Origin: Erythrobacter sp. UBA1916
GTDB lineage: Bacteria > Pseudomonadota > Alphaproteobacteria > Sphingomonadales > Sphingomonadaceae
Reading direction: 5' to 3'
DNA: 64,000 bases
Assembly (NCBI GenBank): GCA_002337385.1
Contig: DDFY01000032.1
Span: forward strand, 110,696 to 174,695
Shown: piece after piece, positions 1 to 6,198 of the stretch
Numbering within the stretch: position 1 is the first letter of the stretch
How the letters are laid out: the number at the start of each line of letters is the position of its first letter
Translations under genes and position numbers: made by a program
The notes under the pieces: model-generated
Database searches by the model: none
Told to the model about the DNA's origin: nothing
Seen by the model: the letters and a program-made list of their open reading frames with translations, nothing else

Positions 1-152
1 TCGACACCGCTTTCCTGAAGGCCGATTATCGCCTGCTCCAAGCTTTCCTCGCTCGGGAAGAGAGCCACCGCTTCGCTGATGGCAAACGAACGATCAGTTG
101 CCTCTTCGATGGTCTCGCGCTGAGGGTCGATGGACCTTGTATTCGTAGTCAT
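1..152 (-). CDS. Partial small protein downstream of the YfdX-like gene
   Basis: A minus-strand reading frame starts with ATG at 152..150, one base after the stop codon of the YfdX-like gene, and runs off the left edge after 50 residues. The visible part is hydrophilic and contains ISEAVALFPSEESLEQAI, a pattern I associate with short sphingomonad stress proteins in which a helix like this precedes a small membrane domain; that link is from memory and weak. The one-base gap suggests it is translated together with the upstream gene from the sigma-54 promoter at 815..830. The C-terminus is not visible, so no function is claimed. Confidence 0.55.
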   Translation of the reverse strand, partial: MTTNTRSIDPQRETIEEATDRSFAISEAVALFPSEESLEQAIIGLQESGV

Positions 153-153
153 C

Positions 154-771
154 TTATTCTGCCTCGGCTTCTTCGCCGTTGATGGCGAAGGTGATTGCGC
201 CGCGGGCGGCCTTGATGGCTTCTTCCGTTTTGGACTTGTCGGAGCTGTCGGCTGCGGTGAGAGCCGCGTCGATATTCTTGATCACCGCTTGCGTATCGAC
301 GTTGAGATCGCCGAAGTTGATCGTGTAGTCCTGAAGCGCCAGCGGCGTTGTCGAATTCCCTCGCGAAATGGTCATCGCGCCAGCTTCCGCGCCAGCCGGG
401 TCGGCCGTGCCAAAGGTTTCCACGTCAGTGTCCGGCGAGAAGCGATTCACGATCACGGCTTCCTGCGCCACGATGATGGGCTGGTCGGTGTTCGGTGCCG
501 CCTCGGCGACGCCCTGAAACTCCGACTTTGCCGCTTCGAGCGAAGCCTTCGCGACATCGAAATCGTCAATGCTGATAGCAGTCGCGGCTGCGTCGAGGTG
601 GGCTATGCCGGTTCGTGCATGGGTCAGAGCTGCATCTCCCGAAGGAGCGTTCATGGCGACGTCGGTCGATGTCACCGAGATAGGCTGCGTTGCTTCATAG
701 CCATAGACGGCCAGCCCGCCGACAACGAGCGCCGCAATGGCGATCACAGTGGTTCGCGCGGTAGTGTTCAT
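154..771 (-). CDS. YfdX-like exported protein
   Basis: A 205-residue protein with one N-terminal hydrophobic segment (about residues 7-25, an anchor or signal peptide) and then alternating Ala/Asp-rich helices. Two helical repeats (about 48-85 and 165-200) flank a central beta-like stretch, which resembles YfdX-family proteins (about 200 residues, periplasmic, linked to acid and envelope stress in enterobacteria). The family call rests on overall pattern, not on a signature motif. SD AAGGGA lies 7 bases before the ATG. A near-consensus sigma-54 promoter is 44 bp upstream, and the adjacent NtrC-type regulator at 914..2314 is the obvious candidate activator. The gene is followed at once by the partial gene at the left edge. 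Confidence 0.6.
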   Translation of the reverse strand: MNTTARTTVIAIAALVVGGLAVYGYEATQPISVTSTDVAMNAPSGDAALTHARTGIAHLDAAATAISIDDFDVAKASLEAAKSEFQGVAEAAPNTDQPIIVAQEAVIVNRFSPDTDVETFGTADPAGAEAGAMTISRGNSTTPLALQDYTINFGDLNVDTQAVIKNIDAALTAADSSDKSKTEEAIKAARGAITFAINGEEAEAE

Positions 772-814
772 GGGACATCCCTTACTCTTGCAGTTGAACT
801 TTCAGCCAACAGTT

Positions 815-830
815 AGCAAGGGATGTGCCA
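815..830 (-). promoter_or_regulatory. Sigma-54 (-24/-12) promoter of the YfdX-like operon
   Basis: On the minus strand this reads TGGCACATCCCTTGCT, against the consensus TGGCAYR-N4-TTGCW. The invariant GG and GC are separated by exactly 10 bases. The predicted start of transcription, near 804, leaves a leader of about 33 bases before the ATG at 771. An upstream palindrome at 893..913 is placed as an activator site would be. Confidence 0.85.
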
Positions 831-892
831 ACAATATATCACTTTGAAAAAGCTATATAAAAATAGAACATCGCGCGGTTAGGAGGCGATCG

Positions 893-913
893 TGGTGGAA
901 ATTTCAACCACCA
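893..913. promoter_or_regulatory. Palindrome, likely activator site for the 815..830 promoter
   Basis: On the minus strand TGGTGG is followed by TTGAAATTT and then CCACCA; the inner part GGTTGAAATTTCCACC is palindromic but for one pair. The twelve bases AATTTCCACCAC (complement of 892..903) occur again at 3968..3979 upstream of the second sigma-54 promoter. Its centre is about 75 bp upstream of the -24 element. It lies just past the stop codon of the regulator gene, so it could also act as a weak hairpin terminator, but no T run follows directly. Confidence 0.6.
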
Positions 914-2314
914 TCAGGCGCAGCGTTCGGCTCCGGCGGCCATGTTGTGTTTCTGCATCCTGTAGCGCAGCTTTTCCCGCGTCGTGCCCAGCACACGGGC
1001 GGATGCCACGACATTTCCATTTTCGCGCTCAAGCACTGCCTCGATCAGGCGCATTTCGGCCTCATCGAGAGATACACTGCCATCGAGCGGGATGATTACC
1101 GCATTGCCAACATCGGCATTGGTCTGGCCGCTGGATGCGCGCTGATGGCCCAGAGCGACGTCGTCAGTATCGAGCACCGGCCCGTCCGCTAGCAGCACCG
1201 CGCGCTCCAGCACATTGCGGAGCTCACGCACGTTGCCCGGCCAGGCATAGCTGCGAAAGCTTGCCAGAAGATCCTTCGACAGACCCTTTATCGAGGTTCC
1301 GCAACTGGCATTCAGCTCGGCAACGATCAGCTGGCTCAAATGTTCGATATCGCCGGTCCTCTCGCGCAGTGGCGGCAGGCTGATCTCGAACACCGACAGC
1401 CGATGGAAGAGGTCTTCGCGGAAGTCTCCGTCCTCCACCATTTGCCGCAGGTCGCGGTTTGACGCGCTCAGTACCTGAATGTCGACCTGTACAGCCTTCT
1501 CACCGCCAACCCGGCGAAACTCGCGTTCCTCGATCGCCTTCAGCAGCTTGACCTGGATTGCGAGATCCATCTCGCCGATTTCGTCGAGGAACAAGGTGCC
1601 GCCGTTGGCTTGCTCAAGCAGGCCCTTGTGCTGCCCTTTGGCACCGGAGAAGCTGCCCGCTTCGTGCCCGAACAGTTCGGATTCGAGCAGCTCGGTGGGG
1701 ATTGCTGCACAGTTGAACTCTACAAACGGCTGTCCTGCGCGGGGGCCGGCATAGTGCAGGATACGCGCTGCCAGTCCCTTGCCGGATCCGGTTTCCCCCT
1801 GGATCAGCAGGCTGGTGAAGGGGACATTGCACAGCTTGCCGATCAGCTTGCGCACGGCTGCGGCCTGATCGCTCTGGCCCACGAAGCTCTCAAGGCTGTA
1901 CTTGCTCGCGGCCTGGCGCGCTGAGCGGTCGATCTGCTTCTGCGCCTTGCCGCCACGGGCAGCTGCCGCCATGGCCAGGTCCAGCTTGCCTTCGTCCATT
2001 GGCTTGGTCAGGAAATCAACGGCGCCCAGTTCAATCGCGCGGTTGATACTCGGCGTCTGGCCATAGCCCGAAAGGAACACCCATTCGGCCTTCAGCCCTT
2101 CCTCGCGATATTCCTCCAGCAGCTTCAGACCATCGCCATCGGGCAGATTGAGATCAGACAGCACCACGTCAGGGTCGATCGAGTTCTTGAACAGGAAGAA
2201 ACGGGCCTCGGCTGCAGAGCTTGCCAAGGTGACATTCCAGCCTGACCGCTCAAACCGCTTCTTGAGCTGTGAGCCCAGCAGCTTTTCGTCTTCGATGATG
2301 AGAAGGTCGGTCAT
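914..2314 (-). CDS. NtrC-family sigma-54-dependent response regulator
   Basis: A 466-residue enhancer-binding protein: receiver domain (about 1-120, phospho-acceptor Asp54, Lys104), AAA+ domain (about 143-375) with Walker A GETGSGKG (173-180) and Walker B in GGTLFLDEIGE (238-248), and a C-terminal FIS-type helix-turn-helix (about 430-456). The sigma-54 contact loop reads GSFSGA (220-225) instead of GAFTGA, two conservative changes. It activates sigma-54 polymerase after phosphorylation by its partner, the kinase encoded 3 bp upstream. Three -24/-12 promoters nearby (815..830, 4046..4061, 5336..5351) are its likely targets; that regulatory link is inference. Confidence 0.93.
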   Translation of the reverse strand: MTDLLIIEDEKLLGSQLKKRFERSGWNVTLASSAAEARFFLFKNSIDPDVVLSDLNLPDGDGLKLLEEYREEGLKAEWVFLSGYGQTPSINRAIELGAVDFLTKPMDEGKLDLAMAAAARGGKAQKQIDRSARQAASKYSLESFVGQSDQAAAVRKLIGKLCNVPFTSLLIQGETGSGKGLAARILHYAGPRAGQPFVEFNCAAIPTELLESELFGHEAGSFSGAKGQHKGLLEQANGGTLFLDEIGEMDLAIQVKLLKAIEEREFRRVGGEKAVQVDIQVLSASNRDLRQMVEDGDFREDLFHRLSVFEISLPPLRERTGDIEHLSQLIVAELNASCGTSIKGLSKDLLASFRSYAWPGNVRELRNVLERAVLLADGPVLDTDDVALGHQRASSGQTNADVGNAVIIPLDGSVSLDEAEMRLIEAVLERENGNVVASARVLGTTREKLRYRMQKHNMAAGAERCA

Positions 2315-2317
2315 GGC

Positions 2318-3793
2318 TTATTCCTCTGCACTGCTGGGATGACAAGGCAGCGCTATTACTGTTCTGGCACCGCCGCCTTGTGCCTGTTCAAGGCGCAACG
2401 TCCCGCCGAGATTGTCGATCAGGCGTTGCAGGATCGATAGCCCCAGGCCGCTGCCGCCCTCCTTGTCGGTATTGAACGGACGAATGCCATTGCGCAGAAT
2501 GTCCTCGGGATAGCCCGGGCCGCTATCCTCGAAGGCAAGCGTCATGCGTCCGTCGGCGATCTCTCCGTCGACCACGATCTTTCCGCCAGCCTTGCCCATG
2601 GCCTGGGCCGAGTTTCGCAAGATATTGAGAATGGCCTGACGCAGGCTGTCTTGCGGCAGCAGAACCTCAGTGTCCGGGACATTGAGCTCGAAGGCAATCG
2701 GCTGATCGCTTTCGTAGCCAAACAGCGTGATCATGTCGCGGCACAGGCCTGCAACGGAACCGGGGGAAAGGGTTTCTTTCATGTTCGGCGTGCGGGCTAG
2801 CAGGCCGTTAAGCAGGCGGTTCACCCGTTCCAGTTCGTCGAGAATGAGATCGATAACCTCGATCTTGTCGGGCATCACGATATCTTCACGCAGGTTCCTC
2901 AAGGCGACGGTAATGCCGGAGAGAGGATTGCGAAGCTCGTGCGCTACGCGGGCAGAAAACTCTCCGATGGCCGACAGCTGCTCGGCCTGTGCGAGATGCC
3001 GTTGCACCCGTATGAGACTGTCACTGGCCACCTGCACCTGATGTTCCAGATTCTGCTGCCTGGCCGCGTTTTCCTGCTCAACTTCTCGCAGCTGCACCAC
3101 CATGGCGTTGTAGTGCTTGATCACCGGGTAAATGGGTGTGCCCGCGGCGGGTAGCTCGACCTGATCGAGCTTGGAATTGCGCACGTTTTCGAGCATTTCC
3201 GACAGGCTCGCCGACCAGGAGAAGTATCTTCGGCGGAAGATGGCCAGCGCGACAAGCAGGATTGTCGGCACCGCTATGAGCGAGAATATCGCGATCATGA
3301 GCTCGCGTTGGGCAGTCGCGCGCGTTTGCGTTATCGCGACGCGCTGAACTTCGTTCTCTTGCCGGAGCGCTTCTTCCATCACCTGGTTTGCAGCGGCCAG
3401 ATTCTCCTCGATGCTGTAGCCGTCACGAACGAGGAAGCGCTGGGCTGACATAATCCTCTGCGGTGTCGCCACGTGCAAATGGCCGTCGTCTTTCAGGATC
3501 TTCTGCAGGTCCTGACTGATCTTTTCGACCGCTTTGGCGTCTGGGCGATCTTTGTGCGAGATTTCGCTCAGCAAAGCGGATTGAATGTCGAGGCTGACGT
3601 TGTGCAGATTTTGCAGGTGTGTCAGGTGTCGCTCAAGCGGGGCGAGCCTTTCCGTTGACGCCCAGGCAAGATAGACCAGCGCCAGCAGCGACAGCAGAAC
3701 AGCCAGCAGGACCATGCCCGCGGCCAAGAAAGCAGGGCGCGTCATACGCCAGCGCCAGCGATCTCCGTCTGTCCGATTGTCGATGTCTGCCAT
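2318..3793 (-). CDS. Membrane sensor histidine kinase, partner of the NtrC-type regulator
   Basis: A 491-residue kinase: first membrane segment about 20-44, a helical periplasmic sensor region about 45-164 with no recognised ligand domain, second segment about 165-187, a HAMP-like/coiled-coil linker about 190-275, an H-box FSARVAHELRNPLSG (His285), and an ATPase domain with N-box NILRNSAQAM, G1 DSGPGYPED and G2 GGSGLGLSI. It is read first in the operon, with 3 bp before the response regulator. The all-helical sensor resembles four-helix-bundle periplasmic sensors. The signal is unknown; because the putative targets are exported or membrane proteins, an envelope signal is a reasonable guess. 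Confidence 0.93.
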   Translation of the reverse strand: MADIDNRTDGDRWRWRMTRPAFLAAGMVLLAVLLSLLALVYLAWASTERLAPLERHLTHLQNLHNVSLDIQSALLSEISHKDRPDAKAVEKISQDLQKILKDDGHLHVATPQRIMSAQRFLVRDGYSIEENLAAANQVMEEALRQENEVQRVAITQTRATAQRELMIAIFSLIAVPTILLVALAIFRRRYFSWSASLSEMLENVRNSKLDQVELPAAGTPIYPVIKHYNAMVVQLREVEQENAARQQNLEHQVQVASDSLIRVQRHLAQAEQLSAIGEFSARVAHELRNPLSGITVALRNLREDIVMPDKIEVIDLILDELERVNRLLNGLLARTPNMKETLSPGSVAGLCRDMITLFGYESDQPIAFELNVPDTEVLLPQDSLRQAILNILRNSAQAMGKAGGKIVVDGEIADGRMTLAFEDSGPGYPEDILRNGIRPFNTDKEGGSGLGLSILQRLIDNLGGTLRLEQAQGGGARTVIALPCHPSSAEE

Positions 3794-3935
3794 TCAATGG
3801 ATCCTTACGCGATCTGTCAGTCTCGCTTTGCCGAGCCTGTATCAACGTACAAGCAAGAAGCAGACCAAGCTTGCAGGAACGCGTTTACGGTTGCGTTCTG
3901 CGAGCCGGAGCCAGCTTGCGACAATAGCGAAGTGT

Positions 3936-3979
3936 CTGGTTGGTTCAAATCAACCAGCGCCGCGGTGAATTTCCACCAC
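3936..3979. promoter_or_regulatory. Paired activator sites upstream of the 4046 sigma-54 promoter
   Basis: Two elements lie in the 360-bp gap between the kinase and the first small secreted protein. The first is an inverted repeat CTGGTTG-N8-CAACCAG (3936..3957); its core TGGTTCAAATCAACCA (3941..3956) recurs with one change at 5236..5251. The second, GGTGAATTTCCACC (3964..3977), shares AATTTCCACCAC with the palindrome at 893..913. The first is centred about 99 bp upstream of the -24 element. The rest of the gap (3794..3935 and 3980..4045) shows no gene. Confidence 0.6.
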
Positions 3980-4045
3980 TTCCATCACATCGCCGCCATC
4001 TGCTCTTCTGGGTAATTTCCATGAATATCAGTCGGGTATGCGTTC

Positions 4046-4061
4046 TGGCACACCTATTGCT
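4046..4061 (+). promoter_or_regulatory. Sigma-54 (-24/-12) promoter of the secreted protein pair
   Basis: Reads TGGCACACCTATTGCT, with GG (4047-4048) and GC (4059-4060) exactly 10 bases apart; it differs from the 815..830 promoter only in the variable spacer. Transcription should start near 4072, giving an 80-base leader before the ATG at 4154. Confidence 0.88.
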
Positions 4062-4153
4062 TTGAGGGGGCCATCGGCACGCGGAACTGCCATTTCACAG
4101 GTTTCCAATCGCATTCCGCGACGATCGAACTGGCAATGGAAAGGAATGCACTG

Positions 4154-4585
4154 ATGAAAAAGCCATCGCTCAGAATGTTACCAGGCATTGCAATCGGCCT
4201 GGCAGTCGCATTGGTTGGAACCGGCGCAGCAGCGCAGTCAGCTCCGCCCGCTGGTGCGATGCAGAGTGTTGCTCCGCGGCGCCCCGCCAATCAGGCGATG
4301 ACACAACCGGGCCAATTCGTTCTCAACGGCGACAGTGACGTCGAACTCGTTCGTTTCTCGACCCCGCACGACATGCTCGTCTGCCTGCCTCCGCGCATGG
4401 ATGTTCACGGGCGGCCAGACCTCCAGGGGCCGGAACTCTATCCGATCGTCATCGCATGGGATGATGAGGTCGGAGAGGTCTGGCCGGGCGATTGCCTCGG
4501 CTTCGACGCAGCGAAAGTCACCGTGCGCCCGTCTCCGGCCATGCCGTCCGGCGATCACGTCGTCGGCCAAGTCTACTTGTTCTGA
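4154..4585 (+). CDS. Small secreted protein, first of a paralogous pair
   Basis: A 143-residue protein with a Sec signal peptide (basic MKK start, hydrophobic core, AAAQS cleavage region near residue 28). I use the ATG at 4154 rather than 4136 because AAGGA lies 9 bases before it and the signal peptide then starts normally. The mature protein has two cysteines, in LVCLPP and GDCLGFDA, well placed for a disulfide. It aligns along most of its length with the next gene (VELVRF/VELIRY, GEVWPGDCLGFDA/GEIWPGNCLSFDA). No known family recognised. It is the first gene behind the sigma-54 promoter at 4046..4061. Confidence 0.8.
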   Translation: MKKPSLRMLPGIAIGLAVALVGTGAAAQSAPPAGAMQSVAPRRPANQAMTQPGQFVLNGDSDVELVRFSTPHDMLVCLPPRMDVHGRPDLQGPELYPIVIAWDDEVGEVWPGDCLGFDAAKVTVRPSPAMPSGDHVVGQVYLF

Positions 4586-4629
4586 TCCACCCTCAAAGTT
4601 TTGCAGATTATTAGCGAAGGAGAATGACA

Positions 4630-5046
4630 ATGCGTATTTTTGGAAAGACAGCTCTTGGTCTCAGCATTGCAGCCGCCGTTCTGGCAGGTGCAGCCGGTCC
4701 CGCACTCGCTCAGACCGAGCAGCTTGAAGGCCCGCGCCCTGACGACCCGCTGATCGCCGACGCAATTCTGCCCCACAACCAGTTCGCGATCTACAACGAC
4801 CAGGAGGTCGAGCTGATCCGCTACAAGACGGTTCGCGATGTCGAGATTTGCATCGCGCGTCCCGATCCCGACACGGTGTTCGGCACCAAGACCGCAGTGC
4901 CTGTGGAGGTGCAGTGGGACAATGACACCGGTGAGATCTGGCCGGGCAACTGCCTGTCGTTCGATGCCAAGCAGGTGAAGGTCCGGGCGGCTCAGCCTCT
5001 GCCTGACGACACTGAACTGCTCGGGACGTTCAAGGTTATTCACTGA
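4630..5046 (+). CDS. Small secreted protein, second of the paralogous pair
   Basis: A 138-residue protein with a clear signal peptide (hydrophobic core, PALAQ cleavage site near residue 26). The ATG at 4630 has GAAGGAG at a normal distance, whereas the ATG at 4624 would be too close. Like its neighbour it keeps two cysteines (VEICIAR and GNCLSFDA) and the core VELIRY...GEIWPGNCLSFDAKQVKVRA. The 44-bp gap and absence of a terminator suggest cotranscription from the sigma-54 promoter. A tandem duplication that then diverged is the simplest origin. Function unknown; a periplasmic stress or binding role is a guess from context. Confidence 0.8.
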   Translation: MRIFGKTALGLSIAAAVLAGAAGPALAQTEQLEGPRPDDPLIADAILPHNQFAIYNDQEVELIRYKTVRDVEICIARPDPDTVFGTKTAVPVEVQWDNDTGEIWPGNCLSFDAKQVKVRAAQPLPDDTELLGTFKVIH

Positions 5047-5136
5047 TCGTTCCAGCAGAGGCGAGCGGGAGTCCTCCTCACTCATACCCCTTATAGGAGG
5101 GCCCCGTTCGCCAACCCGTCTGAAAGACCAGCATAG

Positions 5137-5164
5137 GAGCAGGGTACGATCTCGTGCCCTGCTC
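5137..5164 (+). terminator. Strong hairpin after the secreted pair
   Basis: GAGCAGGGTACG and CGTGCCCTGCTC pair over 12 bp (one G-T) around a 4-base loop. Only a short TT follows, so it is a probable but not textbook terminator for the 4154-5046 operon. Confidence 0.6.
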
Positions 5165-5178
5165 TTGTGCATTCCGGG

Positions 5179-5237
5179 GCCGCCGCCGTGGTGATCGTCA
5201 CCTCGGTGCTGTGCGCGCCGCTGGGTTTTGCCATGTG
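5179..5237 (+). pseudogene. Remnant of a TauE/SafE permease gene
   Basis: Positions 5188..5225 are identical over 38 bases to 34076..34113 inside the intact TauE/SafE gene at 33392..34210, and the reading frame matches too (AAAVVIVTSVLCAPLG then FAM against VAM). Before and after this stretch the similarity stops and no transport gene can be read. It is a broken fragment left by duplication or recombination, now sitting inside the regulatory region of the next gene. No start or product is proposed. Confidence 0.7.
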
Positions 5238-5251
5238 GTTCATATCAACCA
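5236..5251. promoter_or_regulatory. Inverted repeat, likely activator site for the 5336 promoter
   Basis: TGGTT-CATATC-AACCA. It matches 15 of 16 bases of TGGTT-CAAATC-AACCA at 3941..3956, and both sites are followed by G-[AC]-G/CGC-like sequence. It is centred about 94 bp upstream of the -24 element, against about 99 bp at the other promoter. Confidence 0.65.
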
Positions 5252-5297
5252 GAGCACCCACCAAAGCCGGGCTGTGGTTCCCTGATTTTTGCGCTGA

Positions 5298-5310
5298 AAT
5301 CAAAAAACTG
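5298..5310 (+). promoter_or_regulatory. Possible IHF site
   Basis: AATCAAAAAACTG fits the IHF consensus WATCAR-N4-TTR with one mismatch and lies between the putative activator site (5236..5251) and the -24/-12 promoter, where a DNA bend would help. Weak on sequence alone. Confidence 0.3.
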
Positions 5311-5335
5311 CAGAAAAATCATAATCTTGTTAGTC

Positions 5336-5351
5336 TGGCATGCTCAATGCA
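5336..5351 (+). promoter_or_regulatory. Sigma-54-like promoter of the DUF1269 gene
   Basis: TGGCATGCTCAATGCA keeps GG (5337-5338) and GC (5349-5350) at the exact 10-base spacing; one T of the -12 TTGC is changed. Start near 5362, about 50 bases before the ATG at 5413. Weaker than the other two but supported by the matching upstream site. Confidence 0.7.
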
Positions 5352-5412
5352 TTGCACCGGGCACGCACGGGAAGCCCCGTGACTGCTACCGTGAATGTAA
5401 AGGACCAATCTC

Positions 5413-5943
5413 ATGAAAGAACTGATCGTCATCGGCTATCAGAACCCCGAAAAAGCCGAAGAGGCGCGCGAAACCTTGTTGGAAATGTCTCGCGAATATC
5501 TTGTCGATGTATCCGATGCCGTTGTCGCCACCGTCAACGAGAAGGGGAAGATCAAGCTTAATCAGATGGTCAACCTCTGGGCTGCCGGTGCGGCTGGCGG
5601 GTCTTTCTGGGGGCTGCTCATCGGTCTGCTGTTCTTCCACCCGCTGTTTGGTGTTGTGGTTGGCGCGTCGGCCGGTGCGCTTGGCGGTGCGCTCGGCGAC
5701 TACGGTATCGATGATCCCTTCATGCGCCGGGTTACCGAGATGCTGAAGCCCGGCCAGGCCGCGCTGTTCGTGATGAGCCGTGAGCCGATGTCCGACCGGG
5801 TCGTCGAAGAACTTGCCAGCCTTGGTGGAGAGGTGGTTCGCACCAACCTCGATAGCGAGAAGGAACAGGCCGTTCGCGACGCCTTCGCCGCCGCCCACGA
5901 GGAAGTGTCGCAGGCTCATGATGAGAATGCGCCCGCAGTCTGA
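5413..5943 (+). CDS. DUF1269-type membrane protein
   Basis: A 176-residue protein with an N-terminal alpha/beta half (MKELIVIGYQNPEKAEEARE...), a glycine-rich hydrophobic hairpin about residues 57-100 (GGSFWGLLIGLLFFHPLFGVVVGASAGALGGALGD) and a C-terminal alpha/beta half. This is the layout of DUF1269 proteins, small membrane-associated proteins often linked to stress. SD AAGGA lies 8 bases before the ATG. A sigma-54-like promoter and an upstream repeat shared with the secreted-protein operon place it in the same putative regulon. Molecular function is unknown. Confidence 0.85.
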   Translation: MKELIVIGYQNPEKAEEARETLLEMSREYLVDVSDAVVATVNEKGKIKLNQMVNLWAAGAAGGSFWGLLIGLLFFHPLFGVVVGASAGALGGALGDYGIDDPFMRRVTEMLKPGQAALFVMSREPMSDRVVEELASLGGEVVRTNLDSEKEQAVRDAFAAAHEEVSQAHDENAPAV

Positions 5944-6020
5944 AACCCTCCTAACGAGGCTGAAGGCTCGACGTATCGGCAATAGTCAGGTGTGATCGCG
6001 GCCCAGAGAGATGCCGGACA

Positions 6021-6132
6021 CCAGCCGCACCGGCTGGCCGGCCAATCCCTCGTCGCCAGCCGTGGGTGGTACATGAACTGATCATCCCGGAAGGGGCAAT
6101 GCGGCACCACCCCGGCTCATTGCCCTTTCCGG
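6021..6132 (+). terminator. Two hairpins after the DUF1269 gene
   Basis: CCAGCCG-CAC-CGGCTGG (6021..6037) is a perfect 7-bp hairpin. CCGGAAGGGGCAATG (6087..6101) pairs with CATTGCCCTTTCCGG (6118..6132) over 15 bp with one G-T. Neither has a long T run on the plus strand; together they probably end the transcript. Nothing else is visible between 5944 and 6198. Confidence 0.55.
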
Positions 6133-6198
6133 CATTTGGTTACATCTGATCCTGTTGGGGCTATCCGAGCCTACACCCTTGCGTTATCGCTGCAGGTC

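Noticed and set aside
3892..3907. A GG-N10-GC pattern on the minus strand (CGGCTCGCAGAACGCA) that could be a sigma-54 promoter for the kinase operon
   Set aside because: Only the GG and GC match; the rest departs from TGGCAC and TTGC, and such spacing alone is expected by chance in GC-rich DNA.
5167..5382. A 71-codon frame that contains the TauE-like stretch
   Set aside because: Only 13-20 codons resemble TauE/SafE; the rest is unrelated, with no ribosome site, so it is a remnant and not a gene.
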